From positions 1 through 36,679 of the forward strand of contig CANQFZ010000019.1 of assembly GCA_947600065.1 (NCBI GenBank): 36,679 bases of DNA. Direction: 5' to 3'. The translations under genes were made by a program, and so were the position numbers. The notes beneath the pieces were generated by a model. That model ran no database searches, had not been told where the DNA came from, and saw only the letters and a list, made by a program, of their open reading frames with translations. Positions 1 to 7,415 of this stretch are shown in pieces; positions within the stretch are counted from its first letter, which is position 1, and each line of letters opens with the position of its first letter. This DNA is from an uncultured Clostridia bacterium (GTDB lineage: Bacteria; Bacillota; Clostridia; Oscillospirales; Ruminococcaceae).

Positions 1-5
1 TCCAT

Positions 6-68
6 AGTGGTTGAGTTCCTTTCTGTTATTTTTGTGTGACAACTTTATTATAACAGATCTCAACCACT
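6..68 (-). promoter_or_regulatory. possible leftward promoter with flanking inverted repeat
   Basis: On the minus strand a TATAAT lies at 52-47 and an ATG at 5-3 is preceded by AAAGGA, so a leftward gene may begin just as the window starts. The 10-bp arms AGTGGTTGAG (6-15) and CTCAACCACT (59-68) form a perfect inverted repeat bracketing the TATAAT. That arrangement fits an operator or a 5' UTR hairpin. No good -35 is visible and only the first bases of any gene lie in the window, so this remains tentative. Confidence 0.3.
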
Positions 69-137
69 TTTTCTATATCTTTTGTCTCACATCTATTGTA
101 ACATAACAGATTTTTTCTTTTTAATCACCAAAACTAC

Positions 138-166
138 TTGACAAATCGTTTCTTTACGTGTATAAT
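138..166 (+). promoter_or_regulatory. promoter of the tRNA-Ser gene
   Basis: A perfect consensus promoter: TTGACA at 138-143, a 17-bp spacer, and TATAAT at 161-166. Transcription would start about 172-174, roughly 16 nt before the mature tRNA. This is as expected for a strongly and constitutively expressed stable RNA. Confidence 0.9.
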
Positions 167-189
167 ATTATTGTTGATTTTTCTTACAC

Positions 190-278
190 GGAAGCGTATC
201 GAAGTGGTCATAACGGGACTGACTCGAAATCAGTTGTACGGCAACGTACCGTGGGTTCGAATCCCACCGCTTCCGCCA
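190..278 (+). tRNA. tRNA-Ser, anticodon CGA
   Basis: This is a class II tRNA. Acceptor stem GGAAGCG (190-196) pairs with CGCTTCC (268-274), followed by discriminator G275 and an encoded CCA (276-278). The anticodon stem ACTGA/TCAGT (218-222/230-234) encloses loop CTCGAAA with anticodon CGA at 225-227, which reads UCG. A long variable arm (GTACG-GCAA-CGTAC) identifies a serine acceptor. The T arm GTGGG-TTCGAAT-CCCAC is intact. The tRNA stands alone behind its own promoter and is followed directly by a heptad-repeat element. Confidence 0.97.
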
Positions 279-279
279 T

Positions 280-417
280 TTAGAGGTTAGAAGTTAGAGG
301 TAAGAGGTTAGAGTTTTAGTTCTAACCTCTTTCTTCTTTTTTATGCGTTTTATTAAGTAAACAACCTTTTGATTTAAATTCTTACCTCTTACTTCTTACA
401 TCTTACCTCTAAAAGCG
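280..417. repeat. heptad-repeat intergenic element, copy 1
   Basis: The left arm (280-313) is a run of 7-bp units: TTAGAGG, TTAGAAG, TTAGAGG, TAAGAGG, TTAGAGT. The right arm (376-417) is the same heptad series on the opposite strand, ending in AAAAGCG. An inner hairpin is formed by CTAACCTCTT near 322. The result is a long imperfect inverted repeat. A 43-nt stretch (375-417) is identical to 631-673 in copy 2. No coding potential was found. The adjoining 418-484 holds nothing recognisable. Confidence 0.8.
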
Positions 418-484
418 TTAAAATGCGCTACTTCCCGAAAAGAGGTTTTGAATTATAACTTGCCAAAATCTTTTTTGTAAAGGT

Positions 485-673
485 TAGACATTTAGAAGTT
501 AGAGTGTTAGCGCATTATGCGCTTCGCGCATAACGCTGTAAGAGGTTAGAATTTGTGCCGAACGGTTGTTAGCCATTTCTAACCTCTTATTTCTTTTTAT
601 ACGTTAAATTCAGCAAATAACCTTTCGGCTTAAATTCTTACCTCTTACTTCTTACATCTTACCTCTAAAAGCG
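485..673. repeat. heptad-repeat intergenic element, copy 2 (overlaps a kinase 3' end)
   Basis: A second copy of the element, with degenerate heptads near 485-508 and 540-552 and an opposite-strand arm at 631-673 identical to copy 1. A hairpin (AGCGCATTATGCGC paired with GCGCATAACGCT, about 509-534) interrupts the left arm. The right arm reads into the kinase gene on the minus strand. It supplies that gene's stop codon (647-645) and its last eight or so codons, so the element seems to have replaced the original gene end. Confidence 0.8.
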
Positions 674-1541
674 CAACGTTTATCATAAGCCTGTTTTCGG
701 AGTATTCTGCGGTTATGCTGCCGCCCGACCGCTCGACAAGCGTTTTCGCAATGGATAACCCCAACCCCGTGGAATTTCGCGCGGCTTCAACCGTATAAAA
801 GCGGTCAAACAGACGCTCGACCTCAACGGAGGACAGTGCCTTTGCGGTATTGGAGAAAGTAACAATTCCCTCGTCCGACAGCGTTATATGCAAATCTCCG
901 TCGCTGTATTTAATCGCGTTATTCAAAAGATTTGAGAACACGCGCGACAGCTCGGCGCGGTTAAGAGTTCTCACAATTTCCCTTTCTGTTATCTGCACAT
1001 TCGGAGTAATTCCCTTTTCGGTTAGCGCCGCGTAATATCCCATAATGCTGTCCTCAAGCACACGATTTACGCAGAGCTCTTCCTTTTCGGAATTACCGTC
1101 AGACGACAGTATAACGGAATACCCGAAAAGCTCCTCCGTCAGCTGTTTCATCAGCTCCGCGCGGTCGGCTATAATATCAAGGTAATTGCATATTTTTTCG
1201 GGTAATTCCATGCTTTTCATCATATCCAGATAGCCGCAGATCGCCGTAAGCGGAGTGCGCAGATCGTGAGAAATGTTCGTCACGGCGGACTTCAGCTCTT
1301 TGTCGCCCTGTGTATAGCGGTGATGCTCGCGGCGGAGAATTTTAAGCTCGCGGTTTATGCTGTCAGCAAGAGCGCACATTTTTTTGTCACGGCTTGAAAT
1401 GTCGATAAGCGTATTGGTATCGGTTTTCAGTCTGTCAGCAAACGCCTCGGCTATCTCAACGGCAGCTTTTCTCATAAGAAAGATCTTAATACTTAGCGCG
1501 ATAATGACGATAATTGCAATACACAACAAACCGTAAACCAT
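645..1541 (-). CDS. sensor histidine kinase, short intramembrane-sensing type
   Basis: A 298-residue two-component sensor kinase that phosphorylates the neighbouring response regulator. It has one N-terminal membrane segment (about residues 3-24) and no sizeable extracytoplasmic domain. The dimerisation/phosphoacceptor helix contains SHDLRTPL with H92. The HATPase domain follows, with N box FSNLLNNAIKYS, F box LFDRFY and G2 box GLGLSIAK. The canonical DxGxG G1 box is replaced by a FSNTA-type sequence, as in other small kinases paired with ABC transporters. It lies 12 nt downstream of the permease, last in an operon with the BcrAB-like transporter. That suggests sensing through the transporter, as in antimicrobial-peptide resistance modules. 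The last residues (LLEVRCKK) are encoded by the right arm of a heptad-repeat element, so the native C-terminus appears altered. Confidence 0.93.
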   Translation of the reverse strand: MVYGLLCIAIIVIIALSIKIFLMRKAAVEIAEAFADRLKTDTNTLIDISSRDKKMCALADSINRELKILRREHHRYTQGDKELKSAVTNISHDLRTPLTAICGYLDMMKSMELPEKICNYLDIIADRAELMKQLTEELFGYSVILSSDGNSEKEELCVNRVLEDSIMGYYAALTEKGITPNVQITEREIVRTLNRAELSRVFSNLLNNAIKYSDGDLHITLSDEGIVTFSNTAKALSSVEVERLFDRFYTVEAARNSTGLGLSIAKTLVERSGGSITAEYSENRLMINVALLEVRCKK

Positions 1542-1553
1542 TTAAGTACCTCT

Positions 1554-2402
1554 TTATTTTAAGTCTTTTTTGCGAAAACAAAGAAACGCCGCGGCTGAAA
1601 ACAGTGTCATTGCTGCAAATGAATATATGGGCGCGGTTTTCAGATCCTCCAGATATTTTTCATTCGGCTCGCGGTCGTTCCAGAGCTCCGACAGCGCATA
1701 TTGATAATCGTTCAGCTGCCCGCACGGCATAAGATAATATACCGCATGAATAACGGCATATTCGGCGCTGTCGGGAGGGATATATTCGGGATTTATTTCG
1801 TCCTCGGCGACCATGTTCCCGTTTTCGTCCGCGACATACACGGTGTTATATTCCCGCTCGTTTAGCTTTAGGTGCAGCTCCGAAACGGTAAACATCATCA
1901 CAATCACCGGAATGATATTCACGACTGCCGCGATCGCCGAATTGTACGGAATAAAAAAGCAGACCGCCGTGCATATCGCGGCAAAGGCGAGGTGCATAAG
2001 CCATGCTCCGAAAATAACCTGTGCTATCTCCCCTGTTTCAAGCTTTTCAAACCTACTTAAATTGAACAAAACGAATGCTCCGTAATGCGCTATGAACAAA
2101 ACGGTTGTGGAAGTCAGCGAAAGCAGAAGTTCTGATAAGAACACCTTGCCCTTGCTGTGACCTGCGATAAGCTTGTTGCGGAAAGCGCCGTTAGTAAATT
2201 CTGCGCCGATTATCAGAGATATCTGAATAGCCGCTGCCAAAAACATTCCGAACAAATAGGTGGCGTTAAGTTGTGAGCTCGAATCGGCTATCGCTCCCGT
2301 GATTGCCCCTAAAATAAGAGCCGTCAAAAGCATTACCCGGAATACGGCGGATTTTCTATAGCGGTAAATTCCCGCTGATAAAAGACTACTCATTTTTCTC
2401 AC
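1554..2402 (-). CDS. ABC-2-type permease (BcrB-like)
   Basis: A 282-residue multi-pass membrane protein with about six hydrophobic segments (around residues 19-40, 50-70, 95-118, 128-150, 155-175 and 260-276). A hydrophilic loop lies before the last segment, roughly 180-255. Size, topology and position after a BcrA-like ATPase match the ABC-2 permeases of bacitracin/lantibiotic-immunity exporters. Its start overlaps the end of the ATPase gene by 17 nt, so the two are probably translationally coupled and form one transporter. The likely job is removal or sensing of a peptide antibiotic at the membrane; the substrate cannot be read from sequence. Confidence 0.85.
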   Translation of the reverse strand: MRKMSSLLSAGIYRYRKSAVFRVMLLTALILGAITGAIADSSSQLNATYLFGMFLAAAIQISLIIGAEFTNGAFRNKLIAGHSKGKVFLSELLLSLTSTTVLFIAHYGAFVLFNLSRFEKLETGEIAQVIFGAWLMHLAFAAICTAVCFFIPYNSAIAAVVNIIPVIVMMFTVSELHLKLNEREYNTVYVADENGNMVAEDEINPEYIPPDSAEYAVIHAVYYLMPCGQLNDYQYALSELWNDREPNEKYLEDLKTAPIYSFAAMTLFSAAAFLCFRKKDLK

Positions 2403-3300
2403 CTCTCACCAGATTGATGTAAAAGCTTTCAAGGCTTTCGTCATGCTCCTCTATTGAAATTACCTCGCAGCCTTCGTCTGCGAGAGCGAGCGTAAGGCGA
2501 GTTATATTCGGCTTTCCGTAAACATTGGCAAGATTATCGGAAAGTATCTTGTACTCTATGCCCATTCCGTCAAGCACACGAGCAAGCGCTTTCGTGTCCG
2601 AAACATTCAGCTTTGAACACTTTCTGCAGGCGGCTTCAAGCTCCTCTGCGCTCATTTCCCTGATAATTCTTCCGCCGTCGATAAACCCGTAATGCGTGGC
2701 AAGTTTAGACAGTTCGTCGAGTATGTGACTTGAAATAAGAACGGTTATCTGCTGTTCGCGGTTGAGTTTCAGAATAAGTTCGCGGATCTCAATTATACCC
2801 TGCGGGTCAAGTCCGTTTATCGGTTCGTCAAGTACAAGAAAATCGGGATTTCCGCATAACGCCATGGCAATTCCCAAACGCTGCCGCATACCGAGTGAAA
2901 AATTCCTCGCCTTTTTTCTTCCCGTATTATAAAGTCCGACAAGCTCTAAAATTTCCCGTAAGCCGTCAAAGCTCGGCAGTCCGAGAATAAGATACTGCTG
3001 TTTTAAATTATCCTCCGCTGTCATATCAAGATATATCGACGGAGTTTCAACGACAGCGCCCATTCTTCTGCGGGATCTGTAAACAGCCTTGTCCTTAGAC
3101 TTCACGCCGTACAGCTCAAATTCTCCGCTTGCAGGTGTTTGCAGTCCGCAGATAAGGCGGATAAGCGTTGTCTTTCCTGCGCCGTTCTTTCCGACAAAGC
3201 CGTATATTGCGCCTTTGGGAACATTCATTGTAAGCCCGTTCAGAGCCTTGAAGCGGCGATAGTTCTTGCATAAATTATCGGTTTTCAGAACATAGTCCAT
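2386..3300 (-). CDS. ABC transporter ATPase (BcrA-like)
   Basis: A 304-residue nucleotide-binding subunit. Walker A is GKNGAGKTT (about 37-45), the signature is FSLGMRQRLG, Walker B is FLVLDEPINGLDP and the switch His is in SSHIL. A C-terminal extension of about 90 residues after the ATPase core is typical of BcrA/NodI-like subunits of antibiotic exporters. A strong ribosome site (AGAGGAGG) lies about 6 nt upstream of the ATG. It is the first gene of the ATPase-permease-kinase operon. The operon is read from a promoter at 3456-3461 that has the tandem TTGAC operator, with a structured 129-bp element in the 5' UTR. Confidence 0.92.
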   Translation of the reverse strand: MDYVLKTDNLCKNYRRFKALNGLTMNVPKGAIYGFVGKNGAGKTTLIRLICGLQTPASGEFELYGVKSKDKAVYRSRRRMGAVVETPSIYLDMTAEDNLKQQYLILGLPSFDGLREILELVGLYNTGRKKARNFSLGMRQRLGIAMALCGNPDFLVLDEPINGLDPQGIIEIRELILKLNREQQITVLISSHILDELSKLATHYGFIDGGRIIREMSAEELEAACRKCSKLNVSDTKALARVLDGMGIEYKILSDNLANVYGKPNITRLTLALADEGCEVISIEEHDESLESFYINLVRGEKNE

Positions 3301-3321
3301 AAAATCGACCTCCTCTTTTAT

Positions 3322-3450
3322 CAGACTGTATATAAAGCCCCATCTGCGTTGTCAGAAGCCCTGCGGCAGGCACAAAGCCTAGCCGCAGGACTTCTTCAGC
3401 GTTGTACGCGTAGCGTTCAATGCGGTATCTGGGACTTTCTATACAGTCTG
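3322..3450. repeat. CAGACTG inverted-repeat element, copy 1
   Basis: A 129-bp MITE-like element bounded by CAGACTGTATATAAAG and its near-complement CTTTCTATACAGTCTG (19 of 21 terminal positions pair). Inside, CCTGCGGC (3360-3367) pairs with GCCGCAGG (3382-3389), closing an apical AGGC-ACAAA-GCCT hairpin at 3368-3380. A related element lies at 21216-21369 with compensatory changes in both the terminal and apical stems. It begins a few bases after the -10 of the ABC/kinase operon, so it would form most of that transcript's 5' UTR. Flanks TCTTTTAT and TCTTTATT are similar, a possible imperfect target duplication. Confidence 0.8.
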
Positions 3451-3455
3451 TCTTT

Positions 3456-3515
3456 ATTATATCACATAGCAGCCAAGAAGTAAATAAAGAAAAGGTCAAT
3501 ATTTCGTCAAGATTT
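3456..3515 (-). promoter_or_regulatory. response-regulator operator and promoter of the ABC/kinase operon
   Basis: On the minus strand, two TTGAC half-sites 6 nt apart (11-bp period) lie within 3494-3515, overlapping the stop codon of the response-regulator gene. TATAAT lies at 3461-3456, exactly 32 nt downstream. The hexamer 17 nt upstream of the -10 is a poor -35, as expected for an activator-dependent promoter. The same 22-bp operator with the same 32-nt spacing occurs at 4329-4388. Tandem pentamers with a 6-nt gap are the usual target layout of OmpR-type regulators in lantibiotic-type systems. Confidence 0.8.
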
Positions 3516-4157
3516 CATCTTAAAGCCGATACCGTAAACTGCTTCAATATAGTCTTCTCCGTTTACCGACTGCAATTTTTTGCGGATATTGCTGATATGC
3601 TGTTTAAGAGAACGCTCGGTGCAGTCGGGAGTGTCAGCGCTTATTTTCTCAAGCATTGCGGATTTTCCTACGGGTTTAAGAGGATCCTGCATAAGCAGTT
3701 TTAAAATTGCCCATTCCGTTCCGGTAAGGCGGGTTTCGGTGTTGTTGACTTTAACGGTAAGAGCGTCGGCATATAAAGTAAGATCGCGGAATGTAAGCTC
3801 GTTTTTGTCGTTTTTTCGGAGCTGAACGGCAATTCTTGCGAGCAGCTCGCGCATATCAAACGGCTTTGTAACATAATCTGCCGCTCCTCCCAACAACAAG
3901 TCCACCTTGTTTGAAACGTCGATCTTCGCACTTATTACGATCACGGGAATATCCTTGATTTTCGGCAGTAATTCCTCTCCGCTAAGTTCGGGAAGCATTA
4001 AGTCAAGCAATATTAAATCGGGCTTTTCCTTTGACAGTATCTCTAAAGCTTCCGTTCCCGTAAACGCCCGCGATACGCTGTAATCGGCGCTTTTGAGTGT
4101 CTCCTCCAAAAGATCGCCTATATACGGATCGTCATCTATTATCAGAATGTGAAACAT
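3507..4157 (-). CDS. OmpR/PhoB-family response regulator
   Basis: A 216-residue two-component regulator. The receiver domain (1-115) has acidic pocket D8-D10, phosphoacceptor D52 in LLDLMLPE and the conserved Lys in DYVTKPFD. A winged-helix DNA-binding domain of OmpR type follows, with a typical C-terminus (IEAVYGIGFKM). It is the partner of the kinase at 645-1541 and the probable binder of the twin TTGAC operators. It is read from its own near-consensus promoter (4291-4319) through a heptad-repeat element. The ABC/kinase operon starts from a separate regulated promoter at its 3' end. The ribosome site is AGGGGTGA, about 9 nt before the ATG. Confidence 0.95.
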   Translation of the reverse strand: MFHILIIDDDPYIGDLLEETLKSADYSVSRAFTGTEALEILSKEKPDLILLDLMLPELSGEELLPKIKDIPVIVISAKIDVSNKVDLLLGGAADYVTKPFDMRELLARIAVQLRKNDKNELTFRDLTLYADALTVKVNNTETRLTGTEWAILKLLMQDPLKPVGKSAMLEKISADTPDCTERSLKQHISNIRKKLQSVNGEDYIEAVYGIGFKMKS

Positions 4158-4175
4158 ATCATAAAGTCACCCCTT

Positions 4176-4292
4176 CTAGAAGCTGGAGATTTAGAGGCTG
4201 GAGGCTAGAGTTTATACCAAGATATAATTTCCTTTTCAAACCTTATTTTGACTTAAATTCTATCCTCTAGCCTCTAAATCTCCAGCTTCTAG
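4176..4292. repeat. heptad-repeat inverted element, copy 3
   Basis: A 117-bp element whose outer arms, beginning CTAGAAGCTGGAGATTTAG, are perfect inverted repeats for about 24 bp. The left arm has one more 7-bp unit (CTGGAGG) than the right. The core is about 55 nt and A/T rich. It lies entirely in the predicted 5' UTR of the response-regulator gene, directly after that promoter's -10. In RNA it would form a long hairpin ending about 20 nt before the start codon. Confidence 0.85.
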
Positions 4293-4319
4293 TATAGCTC
4301 AATTTTTCGGCAAAGTCAA
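4291..4319 (-). promoter_or_regulatory. promoter of the response-regulator gene
   Basis: On the minus strand, TTGACT (4319-4314), a 17-bp spacer and TATACT (4296-4291). It is close to consensus and has no TTGAC tandem operator, so basal expression of the regulator is probably constitutive. The -10 abuts the outer end of the heptad inverted repeat. Confidence 0.75.
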
Positions 4320-4328
4320 GGCTGTAGA

Positions 4329-4388
4329 AAATCTTGACGAAATATTGACCCTTTTTTTGCGCTGTTTTTGATTTTGTTGTGCTATAAT
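4329..4388 (+). promoter_or_regulatory. response-regulator operator and promoter of the 4412 gene
   Basis: TTGAC at 4334-4338 and again at 4345-4349 (6-nt gap), 32 nt before TATAAT at 4383-4388. The hexamer 17 nt upstream of the -10 does not resemble TTGACA. The 22-bp operator is identical to the one in front of the ABC/kinase operon and in the same spacing, so both promoters should respond to the same phosphorylated regulator. Confidence 0.8.
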
Positions 4389-4411
4389 GAAAGCCGAAAG
4401 GAGGTGATCTT

Positions 4412-4912
4412 ATGAACAAAACCGCTAAGATACTTGTCATAGCGTTGGCGGCAATCGTCCTCGCGGGCGCGGTAACGTTCGCTATTCTCTACGTCAATTA
4501 TAATGCCATAAGCTTTGATCATGTAAGCCGACAAAGTCATCTCGGAAATTCATACCTCAATATCCCTGTTTTCGGCAATAAGCTCACGCTTTCAGAGGGC
4601 GGAAACTTCTCCGCGCCGTTTAATTTGGGAATGAAAAACCTCGATGTTTACGACGCCGTAAACTCACCCATATACGCATACGCAGTCTTTATGGCAGGAA
4701 AATACAAAGACGGCGTACAGCTCAGTGACTATGAGGTAGACAACGACGGAGAAAAAACGCTGACGGTAACGCTAAAAGGCACTGCCGCCGGCGGCGGGCA
4801 AACCGTACAGATAGAAAAGGTGTTCATTTTCGATATTGAAAACGCAAGCCTCGACAGTCTTCCCACCTGGACAAACCGCACCGAAGAAGACAAGGAGTTT
4901 TATCCCATATAA
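4412..4912 (+). CDS. membrane-anchored or secreted protein of unknown function
   Basis: A 166-residue protein I do not recognise. It has a short basic N-terminus and one hydrophobic segment (about residues 7-28), then about 135 residues predicted to be outside the cell, rich in Gly, Asn and aromatics, ending in YPI. There is no Cys lipobox, so it is probably a membrane-anchored protein or carries a cleavable signal. AAAGGAGGTGAT precedes the ATG. It stands alone, divergent from the two-component module, and ends before a rho-independent terminator. It shares the twin TTGAC operator with the ABC/kinase operon. This suggests an accessory sensor, immunity or ligand-binding protein of that stress response, which is inference from regulation only. 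Confidence 0.8.
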   Translation: MNKTAKILVIALAAIVLAGAVTFAILYVNYNAISFDHVSRQSHLGNSYLNIPVFGNKLTLSEGGNFSAPFNLGMKNLDVYDAVNSPIYAYAVFMAGKYKDGVQLSDYEVDNDGEKTLTVTLKGTAAGGGQTVQIEKVFIFDIENASLDSLPTWTNRTEEDKEFYPI

Positions 4913-4981
4913 GAGAGTTAGATTGTAACCGAGAATACTTGTTGTTACAAAGTGAAGTAAAGCAATAACCGAATATTCATT

Positions 4982-5012
4982 AAAGACCGCTTTTCAAAGG
5001 CGGTCTTTTTCG
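4982..5012 (+). terminator. rho-independent terminator
   Basis: A 9-bp stem AAAGACCGC/GCGGTCTTT (4982-4990/5000-5008) followed by TT and CGG closes the 4412 transcription unit. Upstream, TTGTAAC (4923-4929) and GTTACAA (4944-4950) form a small inverted repeat of unknown use. Confidence 0.85.
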
Positions 5013-5119
5013 GTGTAAATCCCTAGTCAAAGAACATCTTGTAATTTTCTTTTTCAATTAGTTGTAATAAATGCACAAATAATTTCTAAAATTTAAGCGT
5101 TTTTTGTGCTTTCAGTATA

Positions 5120-5148
5120 TTGTAATATATAGTACCTTGTGATATAAT
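5120..5148 (+). promoter_or_regulatory. promoter of the 5196 ABC operon
   Basis: TTGTAA (5120-5125), a 17-bp spacer and TATAAT (5143-5148). Copies of TTGTAAT start at 5039, 5062 and 5120. The first two are 23 bp apart, about two helical turns, which could be a regulator site. The rest of 5013-5195 is A/T-rich with no other visible signal. Confidence 0.65.
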
Positions 5149-5195
5149 GAAACTACTCCAATTAAGTATTATTTTCAGCAAAAGGAGGTTATTTA

Positions 5196-6299
5196 ATGTT
5201 TATCAAGTACATTTTAAAAAATCTGAAGCACGGTGTTTTGGGCTATCTTTTTATTGCCCTGTCGGAAATTATAATTATGTGTGTAATTATGGCGGCAAAC
5301 GGTATTATAGTCAATACAGTCGTTGAAAATGACAAATCGGTGTACTGGTCAAAAACGTTTTCGTTTCTTGTCGAAAGCACAAAATTGTCCGATATTGAGG
5401 ACAATGTAAACGAATTTGCGCAAAGAATCCCATACAGGTTTCACGTTATAAATATGACTTTAAGTCCGAGCAAAGAGCTGTACAACGGCGGTTTGTACTT
5501 GTTTTATGATTATGACGCCTTTAAAAATCATATGCAGAATGAGTTCAATGTCTCGGAGGATCAGCTTCCCACAAAAGAAGAATTTGACAACAAGGAAAAA
5601 GTCGTTATGGTCGGAAGCGCAAATCCCGGCTCAAATAACTATACGTCGGCAGTTGAAGCCGTGTCGGACGGTTATCTTGATATAATGGGCGAAAAATACA
5701 AGGTTTCGGGATATTACGGCGGGGTAGGTATTTACATGCTCTGGGGTACGCAGCCCGACAATATTAACGTAGGTCTGATTGAAATTCAGATGGAAGATGT
5801 TGTGACTGACGAACAGGCGGAAGAAATACTCGCGCTTTATAACGAGTGTTTTGATATGCCCATAGGCTGGCAGTCTGTACCGAAGGAATCCGACCTGCTT
5901 GAAAAGCGCGCAAACGAGGCGAATATCGTTACATCTGTTCTGATGATAATAATCTCGGTTTTCAATACTTTGCTTGTGTTCAAATATATGCTGTCGGCAA
6001 GAAAGCACAGCTTTGCCGTGTTCAGGCTTTGCGGTTTTAAAAGATCCGTATGTGTTTTATACAGCGGTATGGAGTTTTTGCTTTTGTCGGCAGGAGCGGC
6101 AGTGATTGCCTGCGTTGTATTCGACTTGCTTATAAAGCCCGCTATGGCAGGATATTACGGCATTTTCAATATTATTTTCGATTTCAATTATTATCTTGTA
6201 ATGTTCTTGGGTTATGTCGGTATCTCGCTTATAATGTTTTTTATTTACATTGCGCCGTTTTATACCAGGTCAATTACAAGAGAATTAGCGGAAATGTGA
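5196..6299 (+). CDS. FtsX/MacB-type ABC permease
   Basis: A 367-residue permease with a membrane segment near residues 14-38. An extracytoplasmic region of about 200 residues follows, then three segments near 240-265, 285-312 and 332-357. That 1+3 layout is the FtsX/MacB permease fold, which moves or senses substrates at the outer membrane face and does not form a classical channel. AAAGGAGG lies 8 nt upstream of the ATG. It is followed 12 nt later by a second permease of equal length and then by an ATPase, which suggests a heterodimeric FtsX-type transporter. The substrate is unknown. Confidence 0.82.
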   Translation: MFIKYILKNLKHGVLGYLFIALSEIIIMCVIMAANGIIVNTVVENDKSVYWSKTFSFLVESTKLSDIEDNVNEFAQRIPYRFHVINMTLSPSKELYNGGLYLFYDYDAFKNHMQNEFNVSEDQLPTKEEFDNKEKVVMVGSANPGSNNYTSAVEAVSDGYLDIMGEKYKVSGYYGGVGIYMLWGTQPDNINVGLIEIQMEDVVTDEQAEEILALYNECFDMPIGWQSVPKESDLLEKRANEANIVTSVLMIIISVFNTLLVFKYMLSARKHSFAVFRLCGFKRSVCVLYSGMEFLLLSAGAAVIACVVFDLLIKPAMAGYYGIFNIIFDFNYYLVMFLGYVGISLIMFFIYIAPFYTRSITRELAEM

Positions 6300-6311
6300 G
6301 GGAGGAACGAT

Positions 6312-7415
6312 ATGAATTCATTGAAACTTTTTTTAACGTCATTCAGAAAAGATTTCTTTTCATATATTTTGGTTGCTCTGGAAATTGCCGCGCTGATATT
6401 GACTGAAAATTACATATTTTCGATACTGAAAGAACGCGAAATATTAAATGTTCCGTTTACTCCGCTTCTTAACGACAACTCCGTTTATTTTTACGACATG
6501 AATAAACTGTATGCAGTCGGTTCGCGGGAGGAGCTTTCACAAAACGTTTCGGGAGAGTACAAGGTTTATGACATAAAAAGCTGTTCGGTAAACAGCGTTG
6601 TTGTCATATCCGTAAGTGATGAAATATATGACAAACTTTCGCTTCCGCTGAAATTTGGAAATTACGCAAAAGCTGTTGCAAGCGAAAGGATTAGCAAAGG
6701 CGAAAACAACATACAATTTTCGGACGGTCAGACATTGACGCTCAACGTCAGCGGAACGCTCACCGAGATGACCTATCTTCCCTCAATGGAAAGTTTCAGC
6801 ACCGATATGACAACAAGCGATTTTTATATAAACTCCGCAAATACGCAAGATGTTATAATCACAAACCGTTCTTCGATAAATGGCTATGAAAAGTACTTTA
6901 TAAATTCAACAGGGTTTATTATTGAGTTCAACGAAAACGCAGAAGAGAATATTTCCCGCCTGAGAAACAGCAGGGCGATTGTTATTGACTCAGATCTTAT
7001 TATTAAAAACTCCGAAAAAGCATTGAATTATGACCGCGAAAGATTTCTTCCGATAATAATTACCGTCACGCTTATTGTGCTTGTCGGAACGATCTGTATT
7101 TCGGTGATAACATTTAAGGAAAACGAACTTAAAAACGGAATAATGTGGCTGTGCGGATATTCGCGGGCGGGAATTATCGGTATGCATATCACGAACATTT
7201 CTTTAATATCCTTGTTCTCCGTCATAATTTCGGCTGTTGCATTTCTTATACTTAAATTGTCAGAAAATGAGTTTGTAAAAGGACTTAATTTATCGCTAGG
7301 AAACCTTATACTCACGGCAATCACCGTATTGCTTTTGATAGGTATATCTACTGTTATCCCCGCAATAAAGAGCAAAAACACCTCGCCTGTTGAATATCTG
7401 AGGAGGGCGAAATAA
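6312..7415 (+). CDS. FtsX/MacB-type ABC permease
   Basis: A 367-residue partner of the preceding permease with the same layout. Membrane segments lie near residues 14-35, 245-268, 285-310 and 330-356, with an extracytoplasmic domain between the first two. The C-terminal segment ends in a short basic tail (SPVEYLRRAK), where FtsX proteins typically have PVEALR. GAGGGAGG precedes the ATG. Together with 5196 and the ATPase at 7586 it would make a complete MacB-like transporter. Confidence 0.82.
   Translation: MNSLKLFLTSFRKDFFSYILVALEIAALILTENYIFSILKEREILNVPFTPLLNDNSVYFYDMNKLYAVGSREELSQNVSGEYKVYDIKSCSVNSVVVISVSDEIYDKLSLPLKFGNYAKAVASERISKGENNIQFSDGQTLTLNVSGTLTEMTYLPSMESFSTDMTTSDFYINSANTQDVIITNRSSINGYEKYFINSTGFIIEFNENAEENISRLRNSRAIVIDSDLIIKNSEKALNYDRERFLPIIITVTLIVLVGTICISVITFKENELKNGIMWLCGYSRAGIIGMHITNISLISLFSVIISAVAFLILKLSENEFVKGLNLSLGNLILTAITVLLLIGISTVIPAIKSKNTSPVEYLRRAK

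Noticed and set aside
1-5. Leftward CDS starting with ATG at position 5
   Set aside because: Only two codons could lie in the window; the ribosome site is 11 nt away, so it is mentioned only with the possible promoter.
280-673. Heptad repeats as a CRISPR array
   Set aside because: Units are 7 bp without spacers and the arms oppose each other; no cas gene is present.
3275-3499. 74-codon minus-strand ORF across the CAGACTG element
   Set aside because: It is read through the inverted repeat, lacks a ribosome site and runs out of frame into the ATPase gene; it is a by-product of the repeat.
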